NCBI GenBank assembly: GCA_947497175.1
Contig: CANMFM010000008.1
Span: 1 to 64,000, forward strand
Direction: 5' to 3'
Length of the DNA stretch: 64,000 nt
Origin: an uncultured Aquimarina sp.
GTDB lineage: Bacteria > Bacteroidota > Bacteroidia > Flavobacteriales > Flavobacteriaceae
In this document: positions 38,228 through 48,082 of the stretch, piece after piece
How positions within the stretch are numbered: the stretch's first letter is position 1
How the letters are laid out: every line of letters begins with the position of its first letter
Translations under genes and position numbers: made by a program
Notes under the pieces: generated by a model
The model's input: the letters and a program-made list of their open reading frames with translations, nothing else
Database searches by the model: none
What the model was told of the DNA's origin: nothing

Positions 38228-40021
38228 CTACTCTACTTTAAATTCTTTTTTTAAAGAAACCGGAACGCCTTGATTTGTAAACCCTTCTATAGAAATTTCA
38301 TAATCACCGATTGTATCTGAAGTGTAGAAATTAATACCGGTACTATTGGTGTCTAACGTAATGTTTGGTTCCCAAAACAATTGATGTCTAAAATCAGGAA
38401 TACGATCATATTCATCATTCTCTTTAGTATAGGCCTGTTTGTAATATTTTTTGTGTTCTAAAGGTCTTATTAGGTTAATTTTGAATACGTCACTTCTAGT
38501 ATCAAGACTTTCTAAATAATCCCCTTTAAGGGTTTCAAAAATTAATATTCCTTCAAAAATTTTAGTCCCTAAAAAATATCTGTCTCTAACAAAACTAATT
38601 CTTTTAACTTTTCTCGCATCGTATTCCATTAGAAGTTCGTGATCCTGTTCTACAATACCATCTATAATGACAAGAGGTTTATAGCCATTATCCTCTTGAG
38701 TTGGATAATAGCCTCTTACTGCAAATTTTTTCTCTCCGTTACTATCAGATTCTGTCCAAACGTTATCCACAATCTCAACTATTGTCTCCTTTATAGTAGC
38801 AAATCTGGTATACTCATCTAGAGTATAGGTATCATATTGGCTTCCATAAAAGGGAATGTTTTGCTTTACTTCTTGAATGGTATCTGGTTTTATACTGTAA
38901 AAACTATTATCAATTTGATTATGAATACTCCGTTTTGTAATATCATCTTTCAATTCTTTAGTAATATTAAATTTATAAAAATCTAAATCAGGATAAGTTA
39001 CTTCAGGCATTTCATCAAGTTCAATTCTATACATCTTCTTATTAGGCCCTAAGATCTGAAACACAAAATCTTGTGTAGCATATATTTTATTTAAATTGAA
39101 AACAAAAATCCCTTCATCGTTAGTAGCTACCACTTTTACATTTTCTGTATCTCCTGGTATAGACAATGCAACCTGTACAGATGAAATTGGAATATTTGCT
39201 TCTGTAGGAATAATTTTTCCATAGATTAATTCTCCTCTCATTTCTGGTAAAAAAATCGAAGACTGAATCGATTTAGTAACATTACCTGTCGTTTTCAATT
39301 GTGAAACCGAAAACTCTTTAGCTGAAATACGTTTTGAAGCCCCGAACGAATTCTTCTTCTTAACTGATATAGAATAATTTCCAGATAAAGTTGCATTATC
39401 TGAAGTATTTATGGTTAATCCGACCAAACTTCTTTTTTGAAAAATTTCCTTATCCAAAATAAGATCAATATTCTCAGAAGTATCAATTTTCATTCTTTCT
39501 GTTTGCTTTGAATTTGTATTACCTACTAAAGAAAGTCCAGATACATCATTCGAAGTACTTGAAAAGATATTCTTTTGATCCCCCTGATAAGGATTTAGGA
39601 TACTAATGTCATCCTGAAAGAAAATATTTTGCTTGCTATTGAGCATCCATTGTGTATACCCAATTAATTTATAATTTCCGGAAGGAACAGATACAGGAAG
39701 AAAGAAATCTCCTTGTCCTAAACCGTCATCTAATTTCACTTTATGTCTAAATACAGGGGTTTTATTTTCATTTATAAGTTCGACATACGCTATTTTACTA
39801 ATAGTACTAAGACGATTATTTTTACTATTAATACAATACACTTTATAATAGAGATATTCTCCCGAGAAAAGCACCGTAGAATTATAATGAATAAATAGTT
39901 TCTCTTGAGGGATTTGCTCATACCCTAATAAGTCCTGTACATTATTTAAAACAGATTGCCTTTGTGCCTGCGCTAGTGAAGCGCAAAAAAATAGTAAGTA
40001 TAGTAATGCTCGTATTTTCAC
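38228..40021 (-). CDS. Exported MG2-like protein of a TonB receptor locus
   Basis: The 597-residue protein has a signal peptide ending AQAQ (residue 20). The N-terminal part reads PQEKLFIHYNSTVLFSGEYL followed by YYKVYCINS and later SGNYKLIGYTQWM, the pattern of macroglobulin-like MG2 domains common in Bacteroidota cell-surface proteins. The remainder is beta-rich with a segment VRGYYPTQEDNGYKPLVIID resembling plug-like or cyclic regulatory motifs. It is the last gene of a four-gene minus-strand set with a TonB receptor and DUF4249 protein; a surface role in receptor-linked transport is inference. Confidence 0.65.
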   Translation of the reverse strand: MKIRALLYLLFFCASLAQAQRQSVLNNVQDLLGYEQIPQEKLFIHYNSTVLFSGEYLYYKVYCINSKNNRLSTISKIAYVELINENKTPVFRHKVKLDDGLGQGDFFLPVSVPSGNYKLIGYTQWMLNSKQNIFFQDDISILNPYQGDQKNIFSSTSNDVSGLSLVGNTNSKQTERMKIDTSENIDLILDKEIFQKRSLVGLTINTSDNATLSGNYSISVKKKNSFGASKRISAKEFSVSQLKTTGNVTKSIQSSIFLPEMRGELIYGKIIPTEANIPISSVQVALSIPGDTENVKVVATNDEGIFVFNLNKIYATQDFVFQILGPNKKMYRIELDEMPEVTYPDLDFYKFNITKELKDDITKRSIHNQIDNSFYSIKPDTIQEVKQNIPFYGSQYDTYTLDEYTRFATIKETIVEIVDNVWTESDSNGEKKFAVRGYYPTQEDNGYKPLVIIDGIVEQDHELLMEYDARKVKRISFVRDRYFLGTKIFEGILIFETLKGDYLESLDTRSDVFKINLIRPLEHKKYYKQAYTKENDEYDRIPDFRHQLFWEPNITLDTNSTGINFYTSDTIGDYEISIEGFTNQGVPVSLKKEFKVE

Positions 40022-40059
40022 AAATATATTTTTATATTAAACATTTTGATGTTATAATT

Positions 40060-41283
40060 CTAATCTATCCAAAAATCTGGAGGATTACTTTGTCCTTTAG
40101 CTGTACAATCTCCACATTCTCTTGGTACAAAAGTAAAAATAGCATTATCCAGACTGACAAGCTCTAAAAACTTTAATCTCCCACTATTTATTACAGATGC
40201 AAGTCTTCTACGAAAATCATCCGGGTCTTCAAATGGGGCGGGTTCTATGGTAGTTTGGAAACAATCCAGTTCAAACGTTAACAAATCACTACTCAAAACA
40301 TCTTCTCTATTAAAAAACAGGCGTTTTGTACTTATAGAAGATACCTCAAAAAAGCCTAGTACTTTTTCATCGGGGTTCGTTTCAGAAATAATATTACCAC
40401 TTATAAAACCGGGTTGAACTTGAGAAAATAAGCTTTCAGACTCTGAAAAATTACTTAGAGTTCTATAAAAATCATTCGCTTCTCTAGACTGCACAAGTTG
40501 TTTAACTAATATACTGTATCGATCCGCTACACGAACATTGTCAGCGGGAATAAAATGTAATAAGAGATCTACAAGTCTATCTTCTGAAAAAGCATTAGTA
40601 TCTGCAATAATAATTTCATTGGATTCATTACCTCTATAGCATATTCTCTCATCTTCTGATCTCGATTCGAGCTCAAAAATAAGCTGTTCAAAACCAAGTG
40701 GTGGAGTAAAATTTCTTGCAATAACATCTGTTGGAACCCAAAATGGTGCATCAAATCTAAATGTTTCCTCATATTCATATCTATAATACCTAGAGTTCCC
40801 TGTTGGGTCAAATGTATTTACAAATATACCTACTCCAACAACACCTCGATTGTTTGTAGTTTGTTGTGCATAAACATTTTCAATAGTTGTTTGTTGAGGT
40901 AATGTAACTCTATCAGAAACATAAGTTCTATTATCTGATGTCTTAATTGTCAACATATACTCCTTACCTGGTTCTATGGCGAACTCATTTTGTGAGGTAT
41001 ATACTCCAGGAGTATCCTCACGGGTCTCAAACAAATATTCGATCCCGGAATCTTCTATGACTTTTACTTCTGCTCCTGTTTCTGGAGGTGGAATGCTATC
41101 TTCAAATCTAAATGTTCTCGATAAGATCACTTTTTGATTTTTCACCTCATCGGTCATTGTCGTATTAATAATCAAAATACTCTCAAAGGTCTCTGTTTCA
41201 ATTTCGAATGGGTCAACGCAATGCCACATCATACCACTAATAAGAAGCAAAATTAAAATCTTATTCATTCTTTTGTATTTCAT
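40060..41283 (-). CDS. DUF4249 family lipoprotein
   Basis: It is a surface lipoprotein of about 407 residues. The start at ATG 41283 (MKYKRMNKILILLL) or 41268 (MNKILILLL) gives a lipoprotein signal with Cys in GMMWHC; a longer open frame to 41397 overlaps the receptor gene and is not needed. Family features: DPFEIETETFESILIINTTMT, then VILSRTF and a C-terminal CGDCTAKG. DUF4249 genes usually sit directly after TonB-dependent receptors, as here, and may replace SusD as the surface partner. Confidence 0.85.
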   Translation of the reverse strand: MKYKRMNKILILLLISGMMWHCVDPFEIETETFESILIINTTMTDEVKNQKVILSRTFRFEDSIPPPETGAEVKVIEDSGIEYLFETREDTPGVYTSQNEFAIEPGKEYMLTIKTSDNRTYVSDRVTLPQQTTIENVYAQQTTNNRGVVGVGIFVNTFDPTGNSRYYRYEYEETFRFDAPFWVPTDVIARNFTPPLGFEQLIFELESRSEDERICYRGNESNEIIIADTNAFSEDRLVDLLLHFIPADNVRVADRYSILVKQLVQSREANDFYRTLSNFSESESLFSQVQPGFISGNIISETNPDEKVLGFFEVSSISTKRLFFNREDVLSSDLLTFELDCFQTTIEPAPFEDPDDFRRRLASVINSGRLKFLELVSLDNAIFTFVPRECGDCTAKGQSNPPDFWID

Positions 41284-41308
41284 TACTTTTAAATAAGGTT
41301 GCATTGCT

Positions 41309-44089
41309 TTAAAATTTAAAATTGTAAGTAATAGAAGGAACCGGTATTGAAAAAATAGAACTTTGTAATCCTTTAACTTCGCCGTTTTCGGTAACAAAAA
41401 ACACTGAGAACGGATTATTACGTCCTAACACATTGTAAATTGATATCGTCCAGAAACTATGAGCAAGTTTGTTCTTTTTGTGGTTACCTTCTATATTAAA
41501 ACCAATATCTAATCTATAAAAATCTGGTATTCTAAATTTATTTCTTTCGCTAAATACTGTAAAATCTGATCCATTAAAAGAAAAACTTCCGACAGGAAAA
41601 GTTATGGGCCTACCTGTTTGATATACAAAATTTGTAGATAAGCTAAAACGTCTTGTTAATTTGTAATTAGCAACTAGGCTAAAATCATGAGGTTTGTCAA
41701 AATTAGAAGGAAAAAAATCGCCGTTATTTACACGTTCTTCTCTAAATTGACTATCCAGTTGGATTAAAGACCGAGAATAAGTGTATCCCAACCAACCGTA
41801 GAGTTTTCCTTTTTGTTTTTTAAGAAGGAACTCTACGCCATACGCTTTTCCATTTCCTTGCAATACTTCGGTTTCTACGTTTTCATTTAATAAAATTTCT
41901 GCTCCTGTTTTGAAATCTAGAATATTTTTAGATTCTTTATAGAAACCTTCTACACTTAATTCATATGCATTATCATCAAAATTCTTATACATCCCTAATG
42001 CATACTGCTGAGAACTTTGAGGTTCTATATTAAGGTCTGAAAGTTTCCAGGTATCAATGGGAGATACTGTAGTATTATTAGAAAGCGTATGTATATATTG
42101 AAAAGTCTTATTGTAAGAAGCCTTTACAGATAGGTTTTCACCTAACAGATATCTTCCTGATATTCTAAATTCGGGCCCTCCATACGTTTCAATAACTTCA
42201 TTTTCATCAAAAGATAGCGTTTCTTGTACGGTTCCTTCACTTCTTGGTACTCCTTCCTGATAAATATTCTGAGTGCCACTTCCTAATGCATTAAAAACAG
42301 AATATCGAATACCCGCGCTAAGAGAAAGTTTTTTAGTTAGATCAATTTCTGAAGTTAAAAAAATACCAGATTCAAGTCCTCTTTCTTTATCAACTTCAAA
42401 AGGAGATATAATAGATTCTGGTCCTTTAGGATTAATCTCTCCTGGCCTTACCGAATATAATTTACTGGAAACACCATAATCAAAATTTAGCTTATCACTA
42501 TATAAATATTTAAATTGAAGCTTTACTTCTGTCTCTTCTATACTATATCCTAACTCAAAATCATCATTCGATTGTCCATCGAACTCGATATCGAAGGTAT
42601 ACTGGCTGTTAGACAAGGCTAATTTACCTGAGTTTTTTTCATTAAATCGATAATTCCATCGTAAGGATAATGCTCTATTCCCATATACATATAATGAGTC
42701 TGAAGTGATGCTAAAATCGTCTCGACTCAAATACGCTGTTGCTTCTATCTTGGATTTTTCCGAAATCTCATGATTATACTTTGCAACAACATCGTAAAAT
42801 GAAGCTTCACTATTTTGAAGAGATTCGTCATCTAATGAATTTAAAATCCAATTGGCATAAGCACCTCTTCCTCCGACCATTAATCCTGATTTTTCTTTAA
42901 TAACCGGGGTTTCTAGTAAAATGTTACCAGTTACGGGGCCAATAGAAGCTTCCCCTTTGAATTTATCAATACTTGCATCTTTGGTCGTTATGTCAAACAC
43001 TGAAGATAACCTACCCCCATATTCTGCAGGAATGCTATTTTTATAAATGTTAACATCTCCTATGGCAAATGGATTAAGTGCAGAAAAAATTCCAAAGAAA
43101 TGTTGTGGATTATAGACTACGGCATCATCTAATAATATAAGGTTTTGATCAGCTTTACCTCCTCTTACATTATACCCCGCAGCTCCTTCTCCCGCGGTAG
43201 TAATACCCGGAAGCGCCGTCGCTACTTTAAGAACGTCACGTTCTCCTAATGCTAAAGGGATGTTTTTTGATTCTTCTACATCTATTTTTGTTTTGGTAAC
43301 TACCTCTTCAACATTATCATTAATCTTTCCTTCCAGAAATATTTCATCTAACTGTTCAATTTTTTCATCAATAAATGCATTGTACTGTCCATCGCTATAA
43401 ATAATGATATTCTTTTTTAAACGTTCCATCCCTAGAGAATTAATCTCTATCGTGTTAAGACCAACATTTAACTCAATTTCATAGAATCCATCACTATCGG
43501 TAATCGCATTAACATCCTTTTCACTCGTAGAAATTACAGCGCCAGATAAAGGTTTGTTTGATTGAATATTCTTCACATATCCAGACAATTTGAACGTTTG
43601 TCTTAGACTCCCTCTTAGTGCTTTTCCAATCCTTATGGTTTCAGTTTTTTTGTTGCTAACCTTATTTTTATTTGCTGCAAACACAGGAGAAACTCTTTTA
43701 CGTATCTTTTTAACTTCAATTTTAAAACTATCTTTCTCTACTCTAAAAAAACCGGCAGGAAGATCATTGTATATAATATTATTTTGGGTAAGAATTATTT
43801 TACCCTCTTGCATAATGTAGAAGTTTAGTACCGTATTTTTAAAAAGATCATCTAGAACGTCAGTAAGTAATGCGTTCTTATAATCGCCAGATACGTCGTT
43901 ATACTCTTCTAACCAGGAATCTATATAATAAAAACGATACTCTGTCTGATCTTCTATTTTTTTTAGAACAGAGTTTACATCTAAATTTTTAAATGACATG
44001 GTAATTAATGGGTCGTCTTGTGCCCAAACAGTAGTGGTGAGCAATACACAAATCAACACGAAATAACTTCTCATTATAGTAATAGCCAT
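41309..44089 (-). CDS. TonB-dependent outer membrane receptor with STN and carboxypeptidase-like domains
   Basis: It is a 926-residue transporter: signal peptide ending VWAQ, STN domain (about 28-105, SVLKKIEDQTEYRFYYID), carboxypeptidase-like Ig domain (LSGYVKNIQSNKPLSGAVIS), plug (VLKVATALPGITTAGEGAAG; VRGGKADQNLILLDDAVVYN; IYKNSIPAEYGGRLSSVFDI) and a C-terminal barrel ending YNFKF. It is immediately downstream of a small exported protein (1-base gap) and upstream of DUF4249. ATG 44074 is an alternative start. No adjacent FecR or sigma gene was found, so the STN partner, if any, is elsewhere. Confidence 0.93.
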   Translation of the reverse strand: MAITIMRSYFVLICVLLTTTVWAQDDPLITMSFKNLDVNSVLKKIEDQTEYRFYYIDSWLEEYNDVSGDYKNALLTDVLDDLFKNTVLNFYIMQEGKIILTQNNIIYNDLPAGFFRVEKDSFKIEVKKIRKRVSPVFAANKNKVSNKKTETIRIGKALRGSLRQTFKLSGYVKNIQSNKPLSGAVISTSEKDVNAITDSDGFYEIELNVGLNTIEINSLGMERLKKNIIIYSDGQYNAFIDEKIEQLDEIFLEGKINDNVEEVVTKTKIDVEESKNIPLALGERDVLKVATALPGITTAGEGAAGYNVRGGKADQNLILLDDAVVYNPQHFFGIFSALNPFAIGDVNIYKNSIPAEYGGRLSSVFDITTKDASIDKFKGEASIGPVTGNILLETPVIKEKSGLMVGGRGAYANWILNSLDDESLQNSEASFYDVVAKYNHEISEKSKIEATAYLSRDDFSITSDSLYVYGNRALSLRWNYRFNEKNSGKLALSNSQYTFDIEFDGQSNDDFELGYSIEETEVKLQFKYLYSDKLNFDYGVSSKLYSVRPGEINPKGPESIISPFEVDKERGLESGIFLTSEIDLTKKLSLSAGIRYSVFNALGSGTQNIYQEGVPRSEGTVQETLSFDENEVIETYGGPEFRISGRYLLGENLSVKASYNKTFQYIHTLSNNTTVSPIDTWKLSDLNIEPQSSQQYALGMYKNFDDNAYELSVEGFYKESKNILDFKTGAEILLNENVETEVLQGNGKAYGVEFLLKKQKGKLYGWLGYTYSRSLIQLDSQFREERVNNGDFFPSNFDKPHDFSLVANYKLTRRFSLSTNFVYQTGRPITFPVGSFSFNGSDFTVFSERNKFRIPDFYRLDIGFNIEGNHKKNKLAHSFWTISIYNVLGRNNPFSVFFVTENGEVKGLQSSIFSIPVPSITYNFKF

Positions 44090-44090
44090 A

Positions 44091-44828
44091 TTATAATGAT
44101 GATGAATTAATAATTCTTTTAAATAATCCTTTCATAAACGTATCGGGGTCAGATTTTTTTAATGCTTTATAAGCATTATAGTATTCTTTAATCTCCTTTT
44201 TATATTCTGGGTACATTTTTAGTATCTCTGATTTAGACGTTATCTTATGATAGTTTTCATTTACAAAGAGCATATAACTATTATCACTCAAAAATTTGTA
44301 AGAAACCAGTGTACCTGCCTGTATTTTCTTTTGTCTATTTTTTTTGTGTTTCTTATACAATGCATAAGAAGCCCCCTCTTCTAATATCTCATAAAACCCA
44401 TTTATCGCAGTATTATCTTGGAAAACATCAACAATCTTTATAAATCTAAAACCTTCAATTAAAAATTCATCAATCTTGTCATTAATAAGTTGAATTATAG
44501 ATGCACTTGAAGATGATTTCAATGTAACTAAAAGGATATCCGTCTCGAGATTATACTTCATCTCTTGATTATAAAAGGTTTGACCATCATATGTAACAGA
44601 ACCTATCATTACTTTATCAGACAAAAAGAAAGCATTCTTATCATCATATATCCTATTTATATCCAAATCAACATATTGCTTCCCGTTGTATAAACCCGTG
44701 TGCTCTATACCTAAAACATTATCAAACCAGTTGTAATAAGAGCTTTCTGCGTTTTTGTCCTGACTAAATGAAAGAAGTGGCAACATCAAAACAACAAGAT
44801 ATTTTTTCAATTTACTACTGATATTCAT
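44091..44828 (-). CDS. Exported protein of unknown function, first gene of TonB receptor set
   Basis: I do not recognise a domain. The 245-residue protein has a signal peptide (LVVLMLPLLSFSQ) and a mixed alpha/beta body; the C-terminal half (ALYKKHKKNRQKK; SYMLFVNENYHKITSKSEIL; YPEYKKEIKEYYNAYK) is basic. Similar small exported proteins precede TonB receptor genes in other Bacteroidota. The tight coupling (1 base) to the receptor suggests co-translation and a shared task. Confidence 0.65.
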   Translation of the reverse strand: MNISSKLKKYLVVLMLPLLSFSQDKNAESSYYNWFDNVLGIEHTGLYNGKQYVDLDINRIYDDKNAFFLSDKVMIGSVTYDGQTFYNQEMKYNLETDILLVTLKSSSSASIIQLINDKIDEFLIEGFRFIKIVDVFQDNTAINGFYEILEEGASYALYKKHKKNRQKKIQAGTLVSYKFLSDNSYMLFVNENYHKITSKSEILKMYPEYKKEIKEYYNAYKALKKSDPDTFMKGLFKRIINSSSL

Positions 44829-45271
44829 ATGATTACATTATAAACTTATAAAAATCTTAAATTCTAAATACTTATGTGGGAATTTGCATAGAAAAGAATA
44901 CGAAATAGTATATCCTCTTGCTTTTTAAAATTGCAACAGTACACCTATTTTCAAGAAGAACTTAATTAGCTCTTACTATAGAAGCTAAACTTTGATATCC
45001 TCAATTTTCGTATCCCAAAAGTGATCTTCCCCAACGAATAGAAAACTTTCTCCGAAGATATAATTAATTGTTTAACCGAACCAATAGCAATGCTTTTAAA
45101 ACATTTATTTAACAAACTGTTCACACTTTCAGTGTATAGAGTTTCTAAATGTTATCCTATACCTTGATGTTATGATCCGCTGGTAACATCAGACCTTCTT
45201 CTTATATATTTGTTAAGATTTCATCTTGCCTTATCGCTTTTAGTTAAATTAGGCGATCAAAATCATCTAAA
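44829..45271. other. Intergenic region between divergent loci
   Basis: There is no gene. It contains a possible third, weaker relative of the dispersed repeat (45035-45060, opposite orientation), a hairpin TGATGTTA / TAACATCA (45165-45191) and a good -7 box TATATTTG (45205-45212) for the peptidase gene. Confidence 0.5.
45205..45212 (+). promoter_or_regulatory. Probable -7 element of the M28 peptidase gene
   Basis: TATATTTG fits TAnnTTTG and lies 59 bases before the ATG. The expected -33 position falls in the right arm of a perfect 8-bp hairpin (45165-45191), so the hairpin could be an operator; no good TTTG is seen. Confidence 0.4.
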
Positions 45272-46612
45272 ATGAAAACATTTTTTACTTTATTATTACT
45301 TTTTCTTTACACTTCTATAATTGCACAAACCGATCAAAAAATATATGATATCATCAATGATGTCTCAGCGAATAGAATCGAGAATGATATTAAAACCCTT
45401 GCAGGTTTTGGAACACGCCATACATTAAGTGATACTATTTCTCAAACCAGAGGCATAGGAGCCGCAAGACGATGGATAAAATCAGAATTCGATAAGATTT
45501 CTAAAAATTGTAATCAGTGTCTTGAAGTATTCTATCAAAAAGACTTCGTACAAAAGGGAGCTAATCAAAGAATTACAAAAGATGTGTGGGTCGTAAATGT
45601 TGTTGCCATACAACGGGGCACAAAATACCCGAATCGTTTTATCATAATGAGTGGCGATATTGATTCGCGCATCTCAGACCCTACAGATTTTAGTAATGAT
45701 TCTCCCGGAGCCAATGATAATGCAAGCGGTATGGCAGGCACCATCGAGGCAGCAAGGGTTCTATCTAAATACAAATTTGAGAATAGTATTATCTATGTAG
45801 GCTTATCCGGTGAGGAGCAGGGACTTTTTGGCGGAAAAGGATTAGCAGCATATGCCCAACATAAAAACTGGGATATTATAGGCATCATCAATAATGATAT
45901 GATCGGAAATATAAAAGGTGTAGATGGCGTAATTGATAATAGAACGTTCAGAATATTCTCCGAACCTGTACCTCCAACCGAAACTGAAGAAAAAAGAAAG
46001 TCAAGACGTTTTTACGGTGGCGAAGTTGATGGGATCTCAAGACAATTAGCGCGCTATGTCTATACTACCGTACATACCTATATGCCCGAAATGAATCCCA
46101 TGTTGGTGTATAGACTTGATCGTTTTGGGCGTGGAGGACACCATAGACCTTTTAATGATGCCGGGTTTGCCGGAATACGAATTATGGAAGCTCATGAAAA
46201 TTACACACAACAACATCAAGATATTAGAGAAGAAAACGGAATACAGTATGGCGATATCGTAGCCCATGTCAATTTTGATTATGCTGCCAAACTAACTGCC
46301 GTCAATGCAATTAACCTGGCAAGTATTGCCTCTGCCCCTCCTACAGTTACTGAGTTAGAAATAGGTGGTATTGTTGAGCCTTCTGCAAAGTTTAAATGGA
46401 AAAAAATAGACGATCCAAACATCAAAGGATATAAAATATATTGGAGAGACACCACGTCTCCTACCTGGGATCATAGCCGTTTTGTTGGAAATGTTGATAG
46501 CTTTACCTTAGAAGGAATCGTAATTGATAATTATCTTTTCGGAATCGCAACCGTAGGAAAAAATGGCTACGAGAGTCCGGTCGTTTTTCCTTCTAAAATA
46601 TTTAGAGAATAA
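45272..46612 (+). CDS. Secreted M28 family zinc metallopeptidase
   Basis: It is a 446-residue exported aminopeptidase-like enzyme: signal peptide ending IIAQ (residue 19), then the M28 domain with zinc-site motifs MSGDIDSR, PGANDNASGM, LSGEEQGLFGG and NNDMIGN. A C-terminal fibronectin-III-like domain (about 365-446, PTVTELEIGG ... KWKKIDDPNIKGYKIYWR) follows, and there is no T9SS tail. The first motif has D-I-D in place of the usual H-x-D (normally GAHYDS-like), so metal binding should be checked. It may be co-transcribed with the esterase 28 bases downstream. Confidence 0.85.
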   Translation: MKTFFTLLLLFLYTSIIAQTDQKIYDIINDVSANRIENDIKTLAGFGTRHTLSDTISQTRGIGAARRWIKSEFDKISKNCNQCLEVFYQKDFVQKGANQRITKDVWVVNVVAIQRGTKYPNRFIIMSGDIDSRISDPTDFSNDSPGANDNASGMAGTIEAARVLSKYKFENSIIYVGLSGEEQGLFGGKGLAAYAQHKNWDIIGIINNDMIGNIKGVDGVIDNRTFRIFSEPVPPTETEEKRKSRRFYGGEVDGISRQLARYVYTTVHTYMPEMNPMLVYRLDRFGRGGHHRPFNDAGFAGIRIMEAHENYTQQHQDIREENGIQYGDIVAHVNFDYAAKLTAVNAINLASIASAPPTVTELEIGGIVEPSAKFKWKKIDDPNIKGYKIYWRDTTSPTWDHSRFVGNVDSFTLEGIVIDNYLFGIATVGKNGYESPVVFPSKIFRE

Positions 46613-46640
46613 TAGCAACCACAAACCAACTAAAAACGTT

Positions 46641-47570
46641 ATGAAACTAGTAAAACTCACCATCACATTACTACTATTCGCTGTTACAGGATGTAAACAT
46701 CAGGCTAAAAATAGTGATCGTTTGATCGCTAAAGCTATCAATGCTGGGATAGAAAGTATGATTGTTATGCATGAAAATTTTGCATCAAAATATGTAGATA
46801 AGCGTAATATAGAAGTCTTTTTACCTAAAGGATACGCAGAAACCACAACAGAAAAATACAAAGTGTTGTATATGCACGATGGACAAAATGTATTTAATCC
46901 AAAAACCTCATATACCAATGTCGATTGGGGTGTAGATGAAGTTATAGATAGTTTAATGAAATCAAAAACAATCAAAAACACGATAGTTGTTGCCATCTGG
47001 AACAATGGTAAGAAGCGTTTTCCTGAATATATGCCCAAGGCCCCTGCAACGCTATCAGAAACTCCTGAGGCCCGAAAAAGCCTATTTGCGTACTCTGGAT
47101 CCGATGCTTTATACTCTGACAAGTACCTGAAATTTTTGGTAGAAGAACTACGACCTTTTATTGAAAAAAATTATAACATCTCTACCAGACAAGAAGACAC
47201 TTCAATTATGGGGTCCTCTATGGGTGGGTTAATTTCGTTATATGCAATTTGTAAATACCCTGAAGTTTTTGGTGCTGCAGGATGTATTTCTACGCACTGG
47301 CCTGTACCTATATTAGGTGAAGCCTATATAAAAACCTTACCAGAATCTTTGCCAGATCCTGAAACGCACAAAATATATTTTGATTTTGGAACCGAAGCTT
47401 TAGATGCACAATACGAACCTTATCAAAACCAAGTGGATGAAATTATGAAAGCAAAAGGGTATACTGAAGGCGTGAACTGGGTTACCAAAAAATTTGAAGG
47501 TGCTTCACATGATGAAAAAAGCTGGAAAGCCCGAGTACATATCCCTCTTGAATTTTTATTGAAAAGGTAA
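46641..47570 (+). CDS. Alpha/beta hydrolase, esterase D/Fes family, lipoprotein
   Basis: It is a 309-residue lipoprotein (LFAVTGC, Cys18) with an esterase fold: YKVLYMHDGQNVF, catalytic Ser193 in GSSMGG, and a C-terminal His in GASHDEKSW. Related enzymes hydrolyse esters of sugars, siderophores or feruloyl groups. The start at 46641 was chosen because it begins the lipoprotein signal; upstream in-frame codons overlap the peptidase gene. The substrate is unknown. Confidence 0.85.
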   Translation: MKLVKLTITLLLFAVTGCKHQAKNSDRLIAKAINAGIESMIVMHENFASKYVDKRNIEVFLPKGYAETTTEKYKVLYMHDGQNVFNPKTSYTNVDWGVDEVIDSLMKSKTIKNTIVVAIWNNGKKRFPEYMPKAPATLSETPEARKSLFAYSGSDALYSDKYLKFLVEELRPFIEKNYNISTRQEDTSIMGSSMGGLISLYAICKYPEVFGAAGCISTHWPVPILGEAYIKTLPESLPDPETHKIYFDFGTEALDAQYEPYQNQVDEIMKAKGYTEGVNWVTKKFEGASHDEKSWKARVHIPLEFLLKR

Positions 47571-47585
47571 GAGGGTACTTTTTTT
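47562..47585 (+). terminator. Possible terminator overlapping the esterase stop codon
   Basis: AAAAGGTA / TACTTTTT with one G-T pair around AGAGGG, ending in a seven-base T-run. Confidence 0.4.
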
Positions 47586-47589
47586 GATA

Positions 47590-48060
47590 TTATTGTTTTT
47601 CTAAAACAATCTTTTTTATCAATACCATCTGACCTAAATGGTAATGTGTGTGTTCAATAATACCGTGAATATTTCTATAGTAATTACCGTATTTTTTATC
47701 TGTAAAATCTTCCCAAAGTTTACTTTCGGGTAATCCTTCAATTAAACTTATAAAGTGTTCGGCGTTGTCAAAAGTAGTCGCCAGCAAGGCAGACCAGTCT
47801 TCCTGAGATTCTAAAGGTAGAAGATCAAAGCTATATTTATCTTTTGCATTAAGGGGTTCTCCTTGAAGAACTTTTAACACAGCACTTACATAATAATTTG
47901 TATGGTATACCAGAGTTGCAATAGTGTTAAAAGAATAGACCTTAGTTATGGCTTGTTGCCAGGTCACATCGCTAAGGGTTTCTTTCAGGTTTGAAGATGT
48001 CCAGTTACCCCCAAAATAAACTTCTCTGAAATGTTTAGCAATTTGTTTTGAAGTATTCAT
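47590..48060 (-). CDS. DinB-like superfamily protein
   Basis: It is a 156-residue four-helix metal-binding-type protein. Likely ligand histidines lie in LVYHTNYY and in the C-terminal IIEHTHYHLGQMVLIKK. Members are thiol-dependent transferases or hydrolases in bacterial detoxification; this one's role is unknown. It converges on the esterase and is followed upstream, on the same strand, by an SDR gene 22 bases away, so the two may form an operon. Confidence 0.82.
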   Translation of the reverse strand: MNTSKQIAKHFREVYFGGNWTSSNLKETLSDVTWQQAITKVYSFNTIATLVYHTNYYVSAVLKVLQGEPLNAKDKYSFDLLPLESQEDWSALLATTFDNAEHFISLIEGLPESKLWEDFTDKKYGNYYRNIHGIIEHTHYHLGQMVLIKKIVLEKQ

Positions 48061-48082
48061 AGTATTCCGTTTTTATATTAAA

